Origin: Candidatus Magnetocorallium paracelense | Lineage (GTDB): Bacteria; Nitrospirota; Thermodesulfovibrionia; Thermodesulfovibrionales; Magnetobacteriaceae | Assembly: GCA_029001845.1 (NCBI GenBank) | Contig: JAREWP010000078.1 | Span: forward strand, 1 to 64,000 | DNA length: 64,000 nt | Reading direction: 5' to 3' | In this document: positions 1-8,634 of the stretch, piece after piece | How the letters are laid out: each line of letters begins with the position of its first letter | Position numbering within the stretch: the first letter of the stretch is position 1 | Program-made: the position numbers and the translations under genes | The notes under the pieces: generated by a model | Database searches by the model: none | What the model was told of the DNA's origin: nothing | The model's input: only the letters and a program-made list of their open reading frames with translations

Positions 1-401
1 TTCATCATAAAGCAACCCTGATTCCAACATCCCCGGAACTGCTCCATTGTTATTATAAATTTAGTGTGTATTGTTTCTGCTTTGTTTATGTCTTGTGAGG
101 AAATGATGATGTATTAAGGCTTGTTTAAGGAAGCTATGCTTGTTTTACTATGATATGATATAAATTTTGTGCCGGGGCTGCTGCCTATATATGAACGCAG
201 ATTTTAGGGGATATTTATGATGCTTTTATTTGCTGTGAAAATCGGTGTTCAATGGAGCAAATAGCTGTATATAGACATTTCACGCAGTACCCATAACAAA
301 AAAAATCAGCAGATTTGGCGATTGGAATTATGTTGGATTTGGCATGACAGATTGGGCAAAACTCAGGAAAGAAAGGAAGCGCCTGCTTAAGGATTTTACC
401 T

Positions 402-436
402 TAAAAAACAGTAGTCAGCTATCAGCGTTCAGCTTT
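402..436. repeat. Partial copy of dispersed repeat family A (one terminus)
   Basis: An A-run followed by CAGTAGTCAGCTATCAGC matches the terminal inverted repeat of family A, the most frequent repeat in this window. Only one end is present. The rest of the stretch from 1 to 516 is AT-rich and shows no gene, tRNA or clear promoter that I can recognise. Confidence 0.65.
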
Positions 437-516
437 TGTTCAAGACCTTTTTGAATTGTATTTTAAAGAGAGCTATGCAGAATTTTAGTTTCAATAACGA
501 AACGATCTTTCCCCTC

Positions 517-741
517 CTATGAAAACCAGGTTATTAGAATGTCCGTCCTCATTCCGCCAAGCTCATACTCTCTTTCCACTCTTCCGCCTCCATTTACAAT
601 CCTCTGTAAAAACGCCTGTAAAAGAAGTTGCGGCCCGGCCTCCTTATAATCGAACCGCTCTACCCAATGCTCGGAGTTTTCACGGAAAAAAGACTGAATT
701 GAACGCGCTAAACATCTGACCTCATCGAGAACGTCATTCAT
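517..741 (-). pseudogene. C-terminal fragment of an AAA-ATPase/PD-(D/E)XK nuclease-like protein
   Basis: The 74-residue reading frame contains 'QLLLQAFLQRIVNGGGRVE' followed by an Arg-Thr-Asp-Ile/Leu-Leu-Ile-like ending. From memory, that block resembles the C-terminal nuclease-like part of large bacterial AAA-ATPase proteins of several hundred residues that often occur in many copies per genome. Neither the P-loop domain nor the rest of the nuclease domain is present upstream. A truncated remnant is the simplest reading. A short intact gene cannot be excluded because there is an ATG and an uninterrupted frame. It is followed on the same strand by the diguanylate cyclase operon, with no sign of functional linkage. 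Confidence 0.5.
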
Positions 742-766
742 ATGATCCTTTTGAATAATTGAGTTT

Positions 767-1672
767 TCACAAAAATTCTATTCTGTTTCTCCCTCTATCT
801 TTGGCCAGGTAGAGTGCTTTGTCTGCTGTTTCTATAAGAGACTCATGCCGATCGTCATGAGTCGGAATAACGGAAGCAACTCCAATACTCAATGTCAGAC
901 GATTCGATATTTTTGAATACTCATGCGCTATATCCTCCATACGAAGGACATCGAGTAAATTCTCCGCAACAGCCAAAGCGCCCTCTTTATCGGTTTCAGG
1001 CAGGATGCAAGCGAACTCCTCACCTCCAAAACGAGCCAGCAGATCGGAAGATCTTTTCATTTCGCTTTTTAAAGTGTCGGCAACACGTCTGAGGCACTCG
1101 TCTCCCTTTGCGTGACCGTAATTGTCATTGTAAAGCTTAAAAAAATCTACATCTATAAGGAGCAAAGAGAGTGAACTTTTCGATCTTTTTGCACGATTCC
1201 ACTCTATGAGAAGGACCTCGTTAAAACATCGTCGATTCGAAATGCCTGTCAATACATCCTCTCTGGCCAGCTCTTCCCACTGCTCCCGGTTTTGTTTCAA
1301 TGTAACATGCGTGTGAACCCTGGCCTTTACAATAGGGGGACTAAAGGGTTTGGTAATAAAATCCACGGCGCCGACATCGAATCCTCTCTTTTCTTCGTCT
1401 ACATCGCTTAATACCGTAAGAAAGATGACAGGGATATTTTGCGTTCTTCTGTTTTCTTTAATTATTTTACAAATTTCATAACCGTTCATTTGCGGCATCA
1501 TGATATCCAGAACGATTAAGTCGGGCAGTTCCGGGCTCTCAAGACGCTTTAATGCCTGCTCACCGCTTCTGGCGACGATAATCTTGTAATCCGACGCAAG
1601 CAGGTCCACAAGCACATCGATATTAATCTGTTCGTCATCAACAATAAGAATTTTAGGCGGCTTTTTATTCAT
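767..1672 (-). CDS. Response regulator diguanylate cyclase (REC-GGDEF)
   Basis: This 301-residue cytoplasmic protein should make cyclic di-GMP from two GTP when its receiver domain is phosphorylated. Residues 1-125 form a CheY-like receiver with acidic residues near 12-13, a phospho-acceptor Asp56 in 'VLDIMMP', and Lys108 in 'FITKPF'. A GGDEF domain covers about 140-300 with the active variant GGEEF at 216-220. An RxxD inhibitory I-site (207-210) sits exactly five residues before it, so product inhibition is expected. The architecture is that of the PleD/WspR group. Its start codon overlaps the stop of the upstream Memo-AMMECR1 fusion by four bases, so the two are translationally coupled. No EAL or PilZ protein is adjacent. 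Confidence 0.93.
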   Translation of the reverse strand: MNKKPPKILIVDDEQINIDVLVDLLASDYKIIVARSGEQALKRLESPELPDLIVLDIMMPQMNGYEICKIIKENRRTQNIPVIFLTVLSDVDEEKRGFDVGAVDFITKPFSPPIVKARVHTHVTLKQNREQWEELAREDVLTGISNRRCFNEVLLIEWNRAKRSKSSLSLLLIDVDFFKLYNDNYGHAKGDECLRRVADTLKSEMKRSSDLLARFGGEEFACILPETDKEGALAVAENLLDVLRMEDIAHEYSKISNRLTLSIGVASVIPTHDDRHESLIETADKALYLAKDRGRNRIEFL

Positions 1673-3177
1673 TCCGAAAAGACCTGAGCAGTATATACAA
1701 ATATCTCCGTGTCACTGTCCTTCCAACAGTTATTCTTCATTCCGCCCTTTTTACATAACGAAGAAAGAAAGTCATCTTTGTCGTTAAATGAACTCCAGAC
1801 TTGAGGCAGAAAGGTAGATCTTCGGTAGTCATTTCTCAATATGACGCCATGTTTCAAAGGGACAAGGAACGACAGTAATTTTTCAGGGTCCTTATATGAG
1901 AGTTTTTCAGGTCTGCTTAAAACTGAAATTTCGATCTTTATATCTTCCAGCTCATGTAATGTCACCGGTTTGAACCTGCCGTCATTAAGCGCCGCCTTTA
2001 CTGTGTTTACAGTAACGCATTGATGGAGTTCATCCTCAGGCGCCAGGCTGCCTATGCACCCTCTTAACCTGTGATTTTTCTCAAGTGTTACAAAGCAACC
2101 TCTTTTGAGCCTTGTTTCATCGGGAAGAGAGTCCGTGATAACTTCAGGCATTCTATTATTCGTAAGCGTATTTTTTATAGTCTTCCTTGCCAATGTTGTC
2201 AGGAATCGCCGGCTCTCTGTACTAATCTCTTCATTTTTTTCGGAAAAGAGAATCGATGTATACCCCACAACACTCTCCATTCCGCCGCCACTGTCGCCTG
2301 AATTCATATATCCCAGGATATCTCCTTTATAATCGTTACGCAGAGCAATATGGATCATAATTTTTACTGCGCTTAGGGCACAGGCCTCACAGAGAGCTGT
2401 CTTTTGTACATCGAGATTGGCAATTGCCTCGATACAGGGTATGTCAAGCTTCCCGGCCTTCTTATAGGGACGGTAATGGGACAGATCCGTACTGATCACA
2501 ATTAATGTGCTTTCGTCTATAAAATCGCTGACAACCGTTGCCGCCCTTTCTATATCTTTGCCGGTGACTGCACCTGTTATCATAGGTATGATCTCGAAGT
2601 CTGAGAGGCGGTACTGCAGAAAGGGAAGAACAGCTTCTATTATATGTGTCTTATGAGCATGCTCGTTTGTAGTATAGAGATCGGGGTGATCTTTTTTAAG
2701 TTTAACGGCAATTGGTGATAACGGGATTTCTCCCAGGGGAGTTTTGTAATGAGTAACATCGGGAATGGAGATACCGGGGAAAACGGCCTCTGAATTGTGG
2801 TTGCCCGAAATAATAAAAACCTTATCGTATTTCTCCTCGATATTAACAAATCCCTTTGCGGCCATTTGACCTGAAAACATATATCCTGCATGCGGTGCAA
2901 TGATGGCCTTGATTTTTCCATCATAAGGCTTTGCTTTATGGTTATCTAACATTTTGCCAAGCACTTCGGTCAACGTTTTTTTGTCTCCCGGATAAAATCG
3001 GCCTGCGACAAATGGTTGCCTGACAATTTTTTCATTTTTATCCACAACCGATTCCGCCGATACCTGCTTGTCTTCCGGCTTGAAGTAGTCATAGAGAAAA
3101 ACAACGGATAGACAAAAGACAAATATAAGCAAAGAAAAGAAAAAAATCCGTTTACCTCTGTTTGTTGCTCTTTTCAT
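1669..3177 (-). CDS. Membrane-anchored Memo (AmmeMemoRadiSam B) - AMMECR1 (A) fusion protein
   Basis: Residues 1-30 (from Met at 3177) are a basic N-terminus and one hydrophobic segment, so the rest is probably periplasmic or anchored to the inner membrane. A Memo/MEMO1-like domain follows, recognisable by 'IIAPHAGYMFSGQMAAKGF', 'ISGNHNSE' and 'STDLSHY'. The last 180 residues are an AMMECR1 domain with the signature 'LRGCIGSL'. These domains are usually separate proteins encoded near a radical-SAM enzyme (AmmeMemoRadiSam systems A, B and S); here A and B are fused and no radical-SAM gene is adjacent. The frame remains open upstream to 3249, but the extra residues look like non-coding sequence and neither start has a strong Shine-Dalgarno. 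The biochemical role of the family is not established. Confidence 0.85.
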   Translation of the reverse strand: MKRATNRGKRIFFFSLLIFVFCLSVVFLYDYFKPEDKQVSAESVVDKNEKIVRQPFVAGRFYPGDKKTLTEVLGKMLDNHKAKPYDGKIKAIIAPHAGYMFSGQMAAKGFVNIEEKYDKVFIISGNHNSEAVFPGISIPDVTHYKTPLGEIPLSPIAVKLKKDHPDLYTTNEHAHKTHIIEAVLPFLQYRLSDFEIIPMITGAVTGKDIERAATVVSDFIDESTLIVISTDLSHYRPYKKAGKLDIPCIEAIANLDVQKTALCEACALSAVKIMIHIALRNDYKGDILGYMNSGDSGGGMESVVGYTSILFSEKNEEISTESRRFLTTLARKTIKNTLTNNRMPEVITDSLPDETRLKRGCFVTLEKNHRLRGCIGSLAPEDELHQCVTVNTVKAALNDGRFKPVTLHELEDIKIEISVLSRPEKLSYKDPEKLLSFLVPLKHGVILRNDYRRSTFLPQVWSSFNDKDDFLSSLCKKGGMKNNCWKDSDTEIFVYTAQVFSE

Positions 3178-3283
3178 AAGATATTGACCCGGGAAACAAT
3201 AAAGTCTGAATTTTGGAAGTATGAAAATTATTATAACATACTTAAACAAAAGTCTCTCTGAGAAACAATAACTAAATATTTAA

Positions 3284-3411
3284 CAATGTCATTAACTTAA
3301 AGAGCAAAGCCCCTTCCGCCTTCACCGGCTGAACTCGAAGGCTTCGCTTCGCTGCGCCTTCTCAAACATGACCCGCTTCCGTCGGAAGGTGCTTCACCCC
3401 TTAAGTTAATG
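3284..3411. repeat. Palindromic repeat family C, copy 1
   Basis: This ~130-base element begins with CATTAACTTAA and ends with TTAAGTTAATG. It contains inner inverted segments (CCTTCCG/CGGAAGG and GAAGGC/GCCTTC). It is nearly identical to the reverse complement of 57879-58010. It carries no reading frame and has the shape of a MITE or REP-like element. It lies between the divergent Memo fusion and CsgG-like genes, immediately before the promoter of the latter. Confidence 0.9.
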
Positions 3412-3440
3412 GGATTGAAATATTTGGAATTTCAAAGAAA

Positions 3441-3469
3441 TTGACTTTAAACTCTCATTTTGCTATTCT
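3441..3469 (+). promoter_or_regulatory. Sigma-70-like promoter for the CsgG-like gene
   Basis: TTGACT and TATTCT are separated by 17 bases. The predicted transcription start is about 45 bases before the ATG at 3519. This also argues that translation cannot begin at the upstream in-frame codon at 3441. Confidence 0.5.
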
Positions 3470-3518
3470 TAATTCAGCTTGTAAAAGCAAATTATTAAAA
3501 TTTATGCAGGAGGTAATA

Positions 3519-4238
3519 ATGAAAAAAGTTATTATGGCGCTGGTTTTTTCTTTGGTCTTTGCTGCTTATTCACAATGTTTTGCCGAAAAAAAGCCAAGAC
3601 TCGGAGTCCTACGGTTTACAAACAATACATCAGCAGGCTGGTGGAGCGGTAATACAGGACGAGACCTTCAGGATATGCTCGTTGCCGAGTTGGCTTCTAC
3701 AAAATCTTTTAAAGTACTGGAAAGAAAAGAGCTTGACGCTGTAATCAAAGAGCAGGATTTGGGCGCTTCAGGCCGCATAAGTAAAAGCACAAGGTCAAAA
3801 GTAGGAAAGCTTACCGGAGCGAAGTATCTGGTTTCTGCTACGGTTTCCTCCTTTGAGGAAGGCGCATCCGGCAGTGGCGCCGGTATCTCCTTTGGAGGAT
3901 TCTCCCTGGGAGGAAAAAATCAAAGGGCATATATAGCAGTCGATCTAAAAGTCATAAATGTAGAGACCGGAGAAATTGCAGACGCCAGAACCGTGGAAGC
4001 CACATCCAAATCGGGCGGTATGAGCCTTGGAGTGTATAAATGGGGCCTTGGCGGCAGTCTGGCGAACGAAAAAAAGACCCCCACAGGCAAGGCCATCAGG
4101 GCCTGCATAATGGAGATCGCCGGATATCTTGAATGTTCCCTTATTGAAGGAGCCAATGCCGATTGTATGGATGAGTACAATGAGAAGGAAAGAAAGCGCA
4201 AAGCAAAAACAAAGGGATCTATCGATTTAGACGAATAG
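3519..4238 (+). CDS. CsgG/HfaB-family secreted protein
   Basis: The 239-residue product starts with a clear Sec signal peptide (MKKVIMALVFSLVFAAYSQC..). It then has the CsgG-family pattern: 'PRLGVLRFTNNT', an amphipathic helix with 'LQDMLVAELASTKSFKVLERKELDAV', and 'GAKYLVSATVSSFEE'. 'AYIAVDLKVINVETGEI' closes the fold. CsgG itself is an outer-membrane curli secretion pore. Relatives without curli genes are common, and no curli subunit gene is visible here, so an export or envelope role is inference. The Cys after 'AYSQ' could be a lipobox residue but the context is imperfect. The start at 3519 is preceded by CAGGAGGTAATA. The C-terminus is very basic and then acidic. Confidence 0.8.
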   Translation: MKKVIMALVFSLVFAAYSQCFAEKKPRLGVLRFTNNTSAGWWSGNTGRDLQDMLVAELASTKSFKVLERKELDAVIKEQDLGASGRISKSTRSKVGKLTGAKYLVSATVSSFEEGASGSGAGISFGGFSLGGKNQRAYIAVDLKVINVETGEIADARTVEATSKSGGMSLGVYKWGLGGSLANEKKTPTGKAIRACIMEIAGYLECSLIEGANADCMDEYNEKERKRKAKTKGSIDLDE

Positions 4239-4389
4239 TGGATCGTTAAGCAGGACACTCTGCATTCCCCCTTAGGGCCTGTCAAACGCTTTTTACCCAA
4301 AAGGAGGTAAATGTAAAGACAGAAAACGAATCGGGAAAATATACAGGTACATTGAAAGACTTCATTATTATTTTCCCGGACAACTCAAC

Positions 4390-4430
4390 AACCGAAAAGG
4401 GCGGGTTAAAGAAACCCGCCCTTTTCGGTT
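4390..4430. terminator. Strong hairpin, probable bidirectional terminator
   Basis: A 17-18 bp stem (ACCGAAAAGGGCGGGTT and its complement) with a small loop lies between convergent genes. A second, longer-loop hairpin (CGGGAAAATA/TATTTTCCCG) lies just before it at about 4331-4380. A run of T does not follow closely, so termination is inferred from position. Confidence 0.6.
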
Positions 4431-4533
4431 CGCCTTCCCATTCAACTGCCATTGTCAGCATTAAGCATTACATGGAAGTATGAATGATTCGGCAGGATCA
4501 GGATAAAAATGGCTTTAACTCAGTTGTTTACTT

Positions 4534-4570
4534 AGGGTCAGGTCATAAAACTTATTTCTGACCTGACCCT
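4534..4570 (-). terminator. Hairpin downstream of the barrel-protein gene
   Basis: AGGGTCAGGTCA and TGACCTGACCCT form a 12-bp stem just beyond the stop codon of the minus-strand gene ending at 4579. It could be a terminator or a small REP-type repeat. Confidence 0.5.
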
Positions 4571-4578
4571 TAATCTAT

Positions 4579-5304
4579 TTAAAAAGCAAGAGAGAAGGAA
4601 ACCCCTGCATACATGTAATCCTTTTCGCCGTCTTCGCTTATTTCCTCAATAGCGTCTTCCGACTCTTTACTCATCGAAAAACTGTATGCAATCATCGGCT
4701 CTATGGTTATGTCCCTGATTGCAAAGCTTAATGACGCCGAAAGCTCTGCATGATGGAAATCCGTATAATCTCCGAAACTGTAGTCATTATGCATGTTGTA
4801 GCTGCACAACGCTCCGAGATTTACACCGACATCGTCGGATAATGCGAATGAATGCCCTATTGTGGCCTCGAGATACCCTCCGTTGCCTTGATCCACATCC
4901 TGATATAATGTAATCGAGGGGCTCAGCAGCGTATCATAGGCAAGGGAAAGATATATCTCCTCTGTATCGTCTATGGCATCCAGAGCATAATAGATGTACC
5001 CCACATCGATTCCGACTTTGGCTACGTCAAAATGGTAGTTTAATGTCAAGTCTGTCTCTACATGTTCCTGATCATCGGTATTAAAGTCCGCCCAAAGATT
5101 TACACCGAAATTCCCATAGGTGAGATCCATCGTCGGTTGAATCGCCGCCCCTTCATGTATCTGAAATCCTCTCCACATATAGTGTGTAAAAAACCCGATA
5201 GATGCACTTGCCGACTTCTCGATCTCTTCGGCGTAAATACTGCCGGAGCTGAGAGTTAATAATAGTATTAAACAAAATACTCCTGCCTTAAAATGTTTTT
5301 TCAC
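4579..5304 (-). CDS. Small outer-membrane beta-barrel protein (TorF/Gcw_chp-like porin)
   Basis: The 241-residue precursor has a signal peptide ending near 'SIYA'. Alternating strands rich in aromatic residues follow, and the C-terminus ends in Phe, as expected for BAM-dependent barrels. The early 'GFFTHYMWRGF...AIQPTMDL' block resembles the TorF/Gcw_chp family of putative porins (family assignment from memory). The start codon is GTG at 5304; AAGGAGGTAGTACA precedes it at ideal spacing. Several acidic loops (for example DDTEE, ESEDAIEEISEDGE) would face the outside. Substrate is unknown, and no linked transporter or regulator is obvious. Confidence 0.7.
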   Translation of the reverse strand: MKKHFKAGVFCLILLLTLSSGSIYAEEIEKSASASIGFFTHYMWRGFQIHEGAAIQPTMDLTYGNFGVNLWADFNTDDQEHVETDLTLNYHFDVAKVGIDVGYIYYALDAIDDTEEIYLSLAYDTLLSPSITLYQDVDQGNGGYLEATIGHSFALSDDVGVNLGALCSYNMHNDYSFGDYTDFHHAELSASLSFAIRDITIEPMIAYSFSMSKESEDAIEEISEDGEKDYMYAGVSFSLAF

Positions 5305-5470
5305 TGTACTACCTCCTTATTATTAATTAGAATTGCGGTTATATGAAATTGGTGCGACAACCGGTTGGTTTCAATTATGCGGAGTCAGGTTAATTTTATA
5401 TAAATCAAATTACGTGCCAAACTGAAATCGGCTAAAATTGGGGAGTTAAGCTGCAAAACCGAAGACAAAA

Positions 5471-5500
5471 TTGTCATAATCAACGACATTTTTGTATGAT
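5471..5500 (+). promoter_or_regulatory. Sigma-70-like promoter for the PAS-LuxR gene
   Basis: TTGTCA and TATGAT are 18 bases apart. Transcription would start near 5507, downstream of an in-frame ATG at 5492, so the coding start must be a later codon (Met at 5540). Confidence 0.5.
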
Positions 5501-5539
5501 ATCTTTAGATTCAATTATTATTCTCCATTTCAGCACACA

Positions 5540-6790
5540 ATGGCGCGAAAACAAAGTATCGATAAGCTAAGTCAAAGCAAAGACCTGCTATTATCAATAA
5601 TAGACAACACAACAGCTGTTATATACGCAAAAGATCTGTCAGGCAGATATATCTTGATCAATAAACGATATGAAGACCTCTTTACAATTAGCAGAGAAGA
5701 GATAACCGGCAAAAAAGACATCGATATTTTCCCGGACAAAACGGCAAAAGCCTTTTTTGAAAACGATCAAAAAGTGATCCTCCATAAAAAACCAATTGAA
5801 TTTGAAGAAACCGTACCCCACGATGACGGACTGCATACGTACATTTCTTTGAAGTTCCCGATATATGATGAAAAAGAGGAAATTTATGCAGTATGCGGTA
5901 TATCCACGGATATAACAGAGAGAAAAGCAATAGAGGAGGAATTAAGAAAAAAAACAGCCAGATTAAGCGAGAGTGAGGAGAAGTACCGCCAGCTTTTTTC
6001 CACAGAATCGGACGCTATCATACTGATAGACGCCAAGAGTCGTCAAATCGTGGATGTCAACGATGCAGCTTTACATCTTTATGGTTATTCCAAAGAAGAA
6101 TTTCTGGAGCTCTCTCATAACGATATTACGGCGGAGCCCGAGAAATCCAATATTTCCGTTGACAAAACACTAAAAGGAGAAATGAAAAGAATTCCTCATC
6201 GATATCACAGGAAAAAGGATGGAACAATATTTTCCACAGAAATATCGGTCGGATATTTTAAATGGAAAGATCGTCATATTATATGCGGAATAATAAGGGA
6301 TACAACCGAACTTCGCCAGACATTGGAAGCTCTTGGCAGAAGAGAGAGCGAGTTAATGGAGAAGAGCAGCAGCCTGGAAGAAATAAACACGGCCCTGAAA
6401 GTTTTACTCTCCAAAAGAGACGACGATAAGAAAGAAGTACAAGAGAATATTGTTTCCAATGTGAGGAATCTCATCTTGCCATGCATTGAGAAATTAAAAA
6501 AGAGCGGACCGACGAATGAACAGATGACAACGATAGAGATAATGGAATCCTATATCAACGAGATAGCCTCTCCCTTTTACAAAGAGCTTTCTTCAAAATA
6601 TATAGGATTGACGCCAACAGAGATTAAAATCGCCAATCTAATCAGAGAGGGCAAAACGACGAAAGAGATATCTGAGATGTTATTCCTCTCTACAAATACC
6701 ATCATATTTCACAGGCATAATATCAGGAAGAAACTAAAAATAAAAAACAAAAAAATAAACCTGAGAGCCTATCTTACGACCATCTATTAA
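5540..6790 (+). CDS. PAS-PAS sensor transcription factor with LuxR-type HTH
   Basis: The 416-residue soluble protein has two PAS domains. The first is about 15-130, ending with 'GISTDITERKA'. The second is about 145-265, ending with 'GIIRDTTEL'. A coiled-coil linker of about 100 residues leads to a C-terminal LuxR/GerE-type helix-turn-helix ('LTPTEIKIANLIREGKTTKEISEML'). It should bind DNA directly, with activity set by a ligand, redox or light cue at the PAS domains; no kinase or receiver module is present. The start is placed at 5540 because a likely promoter overlaps the earlier ATG, though no strong Shine-Dalgarno is visible. It is transcribed alone; a hairpin follows the stop. Target genes are unknown. 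Confidence 0.85.
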   Translation: MARKQSIDKLSQSKDLLLSIIDNTTAVIYAKDLSGRYILINKRYEDLFTISREEITGKKDIDIFPDKTAKAFFENDQKVILHKKPIEFEETVPHDDGLHTYISLKFPIYDEKEEIYAVCGISTDITERKAIEEELRKKTARLSESEEKYRQLFSTESDAIILIDAKSRQIVDVNDAALHLYGYSKEEFLELSHNDITAEPEKSNISVDKTLKGEMKRIPHRYHRKKDGTIFSTEISVGYFKWKDRHIICGIIRDTTELRQTLEALGRRESELMEKSSSLEEINTALKVLLSKRDDDKKEVQENIVSNVRNLILPCIEKLKKSGPTNEQMTTIEIMESYINEIASPFYKELSSKYIGLTPTEIKIANLIREGKTTKEISEMLFLSTNTIIFHRHNIRKKLKIKNKKINLRAYLTTIY

Positions 6791-6811
6791 TAGTGGCATA
6801 ATACCACTATT
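6789..6811 (+). terminator. Hairpin after the PAS-LuxR gene
   Basis: AATAGTGG and CCACTATT form a short stem immediately over the stop codon. The trailing sequence has only a weak T-run, so this is a possible terminator. Confidence 0.4.
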
Positions 6812-7085
6812 ATCCAACTAAAAAAACTAAGTACAACTTCTTCTCCAATTTTGCTATACTACCATTGCTTTACTAATTATTTTCGTTTAAAGAGGAGGAG
6901 CGAGGCGCTTACTTATCTATATTTTTGATCATTTCAGGCAGAATTTACTTCCGCACACATAAGACAGACTGACGTTAATCCCCCCTTTGGAAAACAAAGC
7001 TGACAAAGACAGTACACTTTCATAAGCCTGAAAGATAATTCTCCTCCTCCTCGACCAAATAAAGCATGTTATCTATTACGTATAA

Positions 7086-7180
7086 ATGACAAAATCCAAA
7101 TGTCAAATCAAATCCAAATGAATAAATGTCAAAGGCTGCTCAAATCCCTTTTTTGACATTTGAGCTTTGGAATTTGTCAT
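7086..7180. repeat. Palindromic element with ATGACAAA / TTTGTCAT ends (family D)
   Basis: ATGACAAAATCCAAATGTCA at the left is complementary, with a few mismatches, to the right-hand TGACATTTGAGCTTTGGAATTTGTCAT. Similar TGTCAAAT/ATTTGACA palindromes are scattered in many bacterial genomes. It has no coding potential. It occupies the gap 6812-7266, where I see no gene. Confidence 0.7.
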
Positions 7181-7266
7181 TCATAAATATTGTTGCCTTT
7201 TTGTAGACAATTTTATTTATAAGGCCTAATGTAGTTACTAATCCGAAGCATTGAAACTCAAAGAGA

Positions 7267-7698
7267 ATGAGGTTTAAAGTGGAAGACAAATTCAAAACAT
7301 TTAATGAGCTGGTTCATCTTGGCGGTAGATTTGTGGCGGATCATAATGGAGTGTGGGATACCAAGGACTGGGTTAAGTTTTTATCGGATTTATACAATAA
7401 CGGAATCGATTTAACAGATGATATGCAATGCTATTTACGGCATGTTGTGGAATCGATGAGAGGATTTTACTTTAATTTGGGAGAAAATGAGGGTGTACTG
7501 AATGCGATGATGAATATGTCCGAACATACCGTTAGATTATTCAGAAATACAAATGGGATATGGACACAATCGGAGTGGGAGGAGTTTATAAATGGTTATC
7601 AACAAAATGCTTTAAGTATAAACCAAAGAGCCCTGTCACAATTTAACAACATACTGGACTCGTCAAAGGAACTGTTTGAGAGTATTGTAGGCGTATAA
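7267..7698 (+). CDS. Unknown 143-residue protein with an internal duplication
   Basis: I do not recognise a family. The protein is predicted soluble and helical with no signal peptide or Cys pair. Two similar segments are visible: 'LGGRFVADHNGVWDTKDWVKFL' split around residues 18-39, and 'RLFRNTNGIWTQSEWEEFI' around 89-107. Both have the pattern F-x(3-5)-N-G-(V/I)-W-x(4)-W-x-x-F. This suggests a duplicated helix-turn-helix-like bundle. A GTG at 7279 has GAGG seven bases upstream and may be the real start, since the ATG at 7267 has only a weak AAGAG. It stands alone between repeats. Confidence 0.65.
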   Translation: MRFKVEDKFKTFNELVHLGGRFVADHNGVWDTKDWVKFLSDLYNNGIDLTDDMQCYLRHVVESMRGFYFNLGENEGVLNAMMNMSEHTVRLFRNTNGIWTQSEWEEFINGYQQNALSINQRALSQFNNILDSSKELFESIVGV

Positions 7699-7728
7699 TA
7701 AATCCCAAAACTTTCTTTGACGATAAAA

Positions 7729-7872
7729 GTGGGGTAGTATAAGGCCGCTCATTAATACATCATGGATATCATATTTCACGCTCTCGCTCTTTCGCCAATC
7801 TGATATCTCCAAAAATCTTTCAGACAGCTTTGCTCTCAGACTTCCAAAGCTTACATGCTTCCTGATATGCAT
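7729..7872 (-). pseudogene. N-terminal remnant of a transposase
   Basis: The translation 'SFGSLRAKLSERFLEISDWR' followed by 'YDIHDVLMSGL' resembles, from memory, the extreme N-terminus of a DDE transposase group in which 'IpDhR...lsDalMSgLA' is typical. After 'LMSGL' the expected 'FSLKYPSLLQF'-like continuation is lost and the frame decays. No DDE domain or terminal inverted repeats can be found. It is best read as a fossil insertion. The next 230 bases hold a palindromic repeat instead. Confidence 0.55.
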
Positions 7873-7987
7873 TACTCAGGATAACATTTAAACATTTTAA
7901 AAATCTGGAAGTGATAAATTTTGTCACATGCCCGGCTCAGACTTCCTTCAAAAATGATCTTTACGAAAAATTATTCTTATTTATCCC

Positions 7988-8153
7988 GAAAATAACCGGC
8001 ATCGTGCCGGAAGGAGCAGCAATGTCCCGCCAAAACAAGCTGAAACTCGCAGACTCAAACATCACCTTGTTTTGGCAGGACATCACTGCTCCTTCTTAAC
8101 CATTTTCATTCTTTGTGGTGACTCGGAGAGTCATGGACGTTTTCTCTGAAAAT
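7988..8153. repeat. Long palindromic repeat family E, copy 1
   Basis: GGAAGGAGCAGCAATGTCC and AGGACATCACTGCTCCTTC form the arms of a ~100-base hairpin. A tail with TTTGTGGTGACTCGGAGAG follows. The whole unit matches the reverse complement of 50966-51146 over about 160 bases. A degenerate tail-only copy is at 29831-29894. Apparent reading frames across it (for example on the minus strand to 8374) are not convincing genes. Confidence 0.85.
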
Positions 8154-8420
8154 CCTTCCTGCCCATGCCCTCCCTTTTTCACCGGAATTTGCTGGCTTGA
8201 CAACCTCTTAATGGAGTAGGTACTATCCAGTCCCTTTTTTTTCGGTTCCTTTTTACTATTCGCTCTCTCATCGATTCTTCTTATATAACACCACAGCACC
8301 AAAAACAGCGGTACAGGACAAGATGTTTTAAAGATAGTGGTATAATAGGGACAAAGACGTTTGTAAGCACTCACTATGGAAGATTTAAGGATTACTTTAA
8401 ATCAAAGCATGAGAAAAAAC

Positions 8421-8550
8421 CTAAAAAAAACTGTCAGCAATCAGCTAAGAAAAAATTAAAGCGATACGTTAAGAACAGCGCTCACCCAAAAGTGATATGT
8501 AAATTATCATGCAACTTGTTGAAAACAGAGAGCTGACTGCTGTTTTTAGA
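8421..8550. repeat. Dispersed repeat family A copy (degenerate)
   Basis: The left end CTAAAAAAAACTGTCAGCAATCAGC and the right end GAGCTGACTGCTGTTTTTAG are inverted repeats of each other and match the family A termini. The centre is diverged. Confidence 0.75.
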
Positions 8551-8634
8551 TAAAATACCCTGGTAATTGGAGTCTATTTAAATTATACTTTTCGAAGTTA
8601 AAGTGAAATATATAATCATAGGAAGATATTTAGA

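Noticed and set aside
335-360. Possible sigma-54 promoter (TTGGCATGACAGATTGGGC)
   Set aside because: The downstream GC element does not match (no TTGCW) and no gene follows on that strand.
4300-4325. Shine-Dalgarno AAAAGGAGGTAA followed by ATG-TAA
   Set aside because: The RBS is perfect but the ATG is followed at once by a stop, so no gene can be supported; at most a remnant.
8096-8374. 92-codon minus-strand frame
   Set aside because: Half of it runs through the family E palindrome and the rest has no recognisable motif, RBS or sensible composition.
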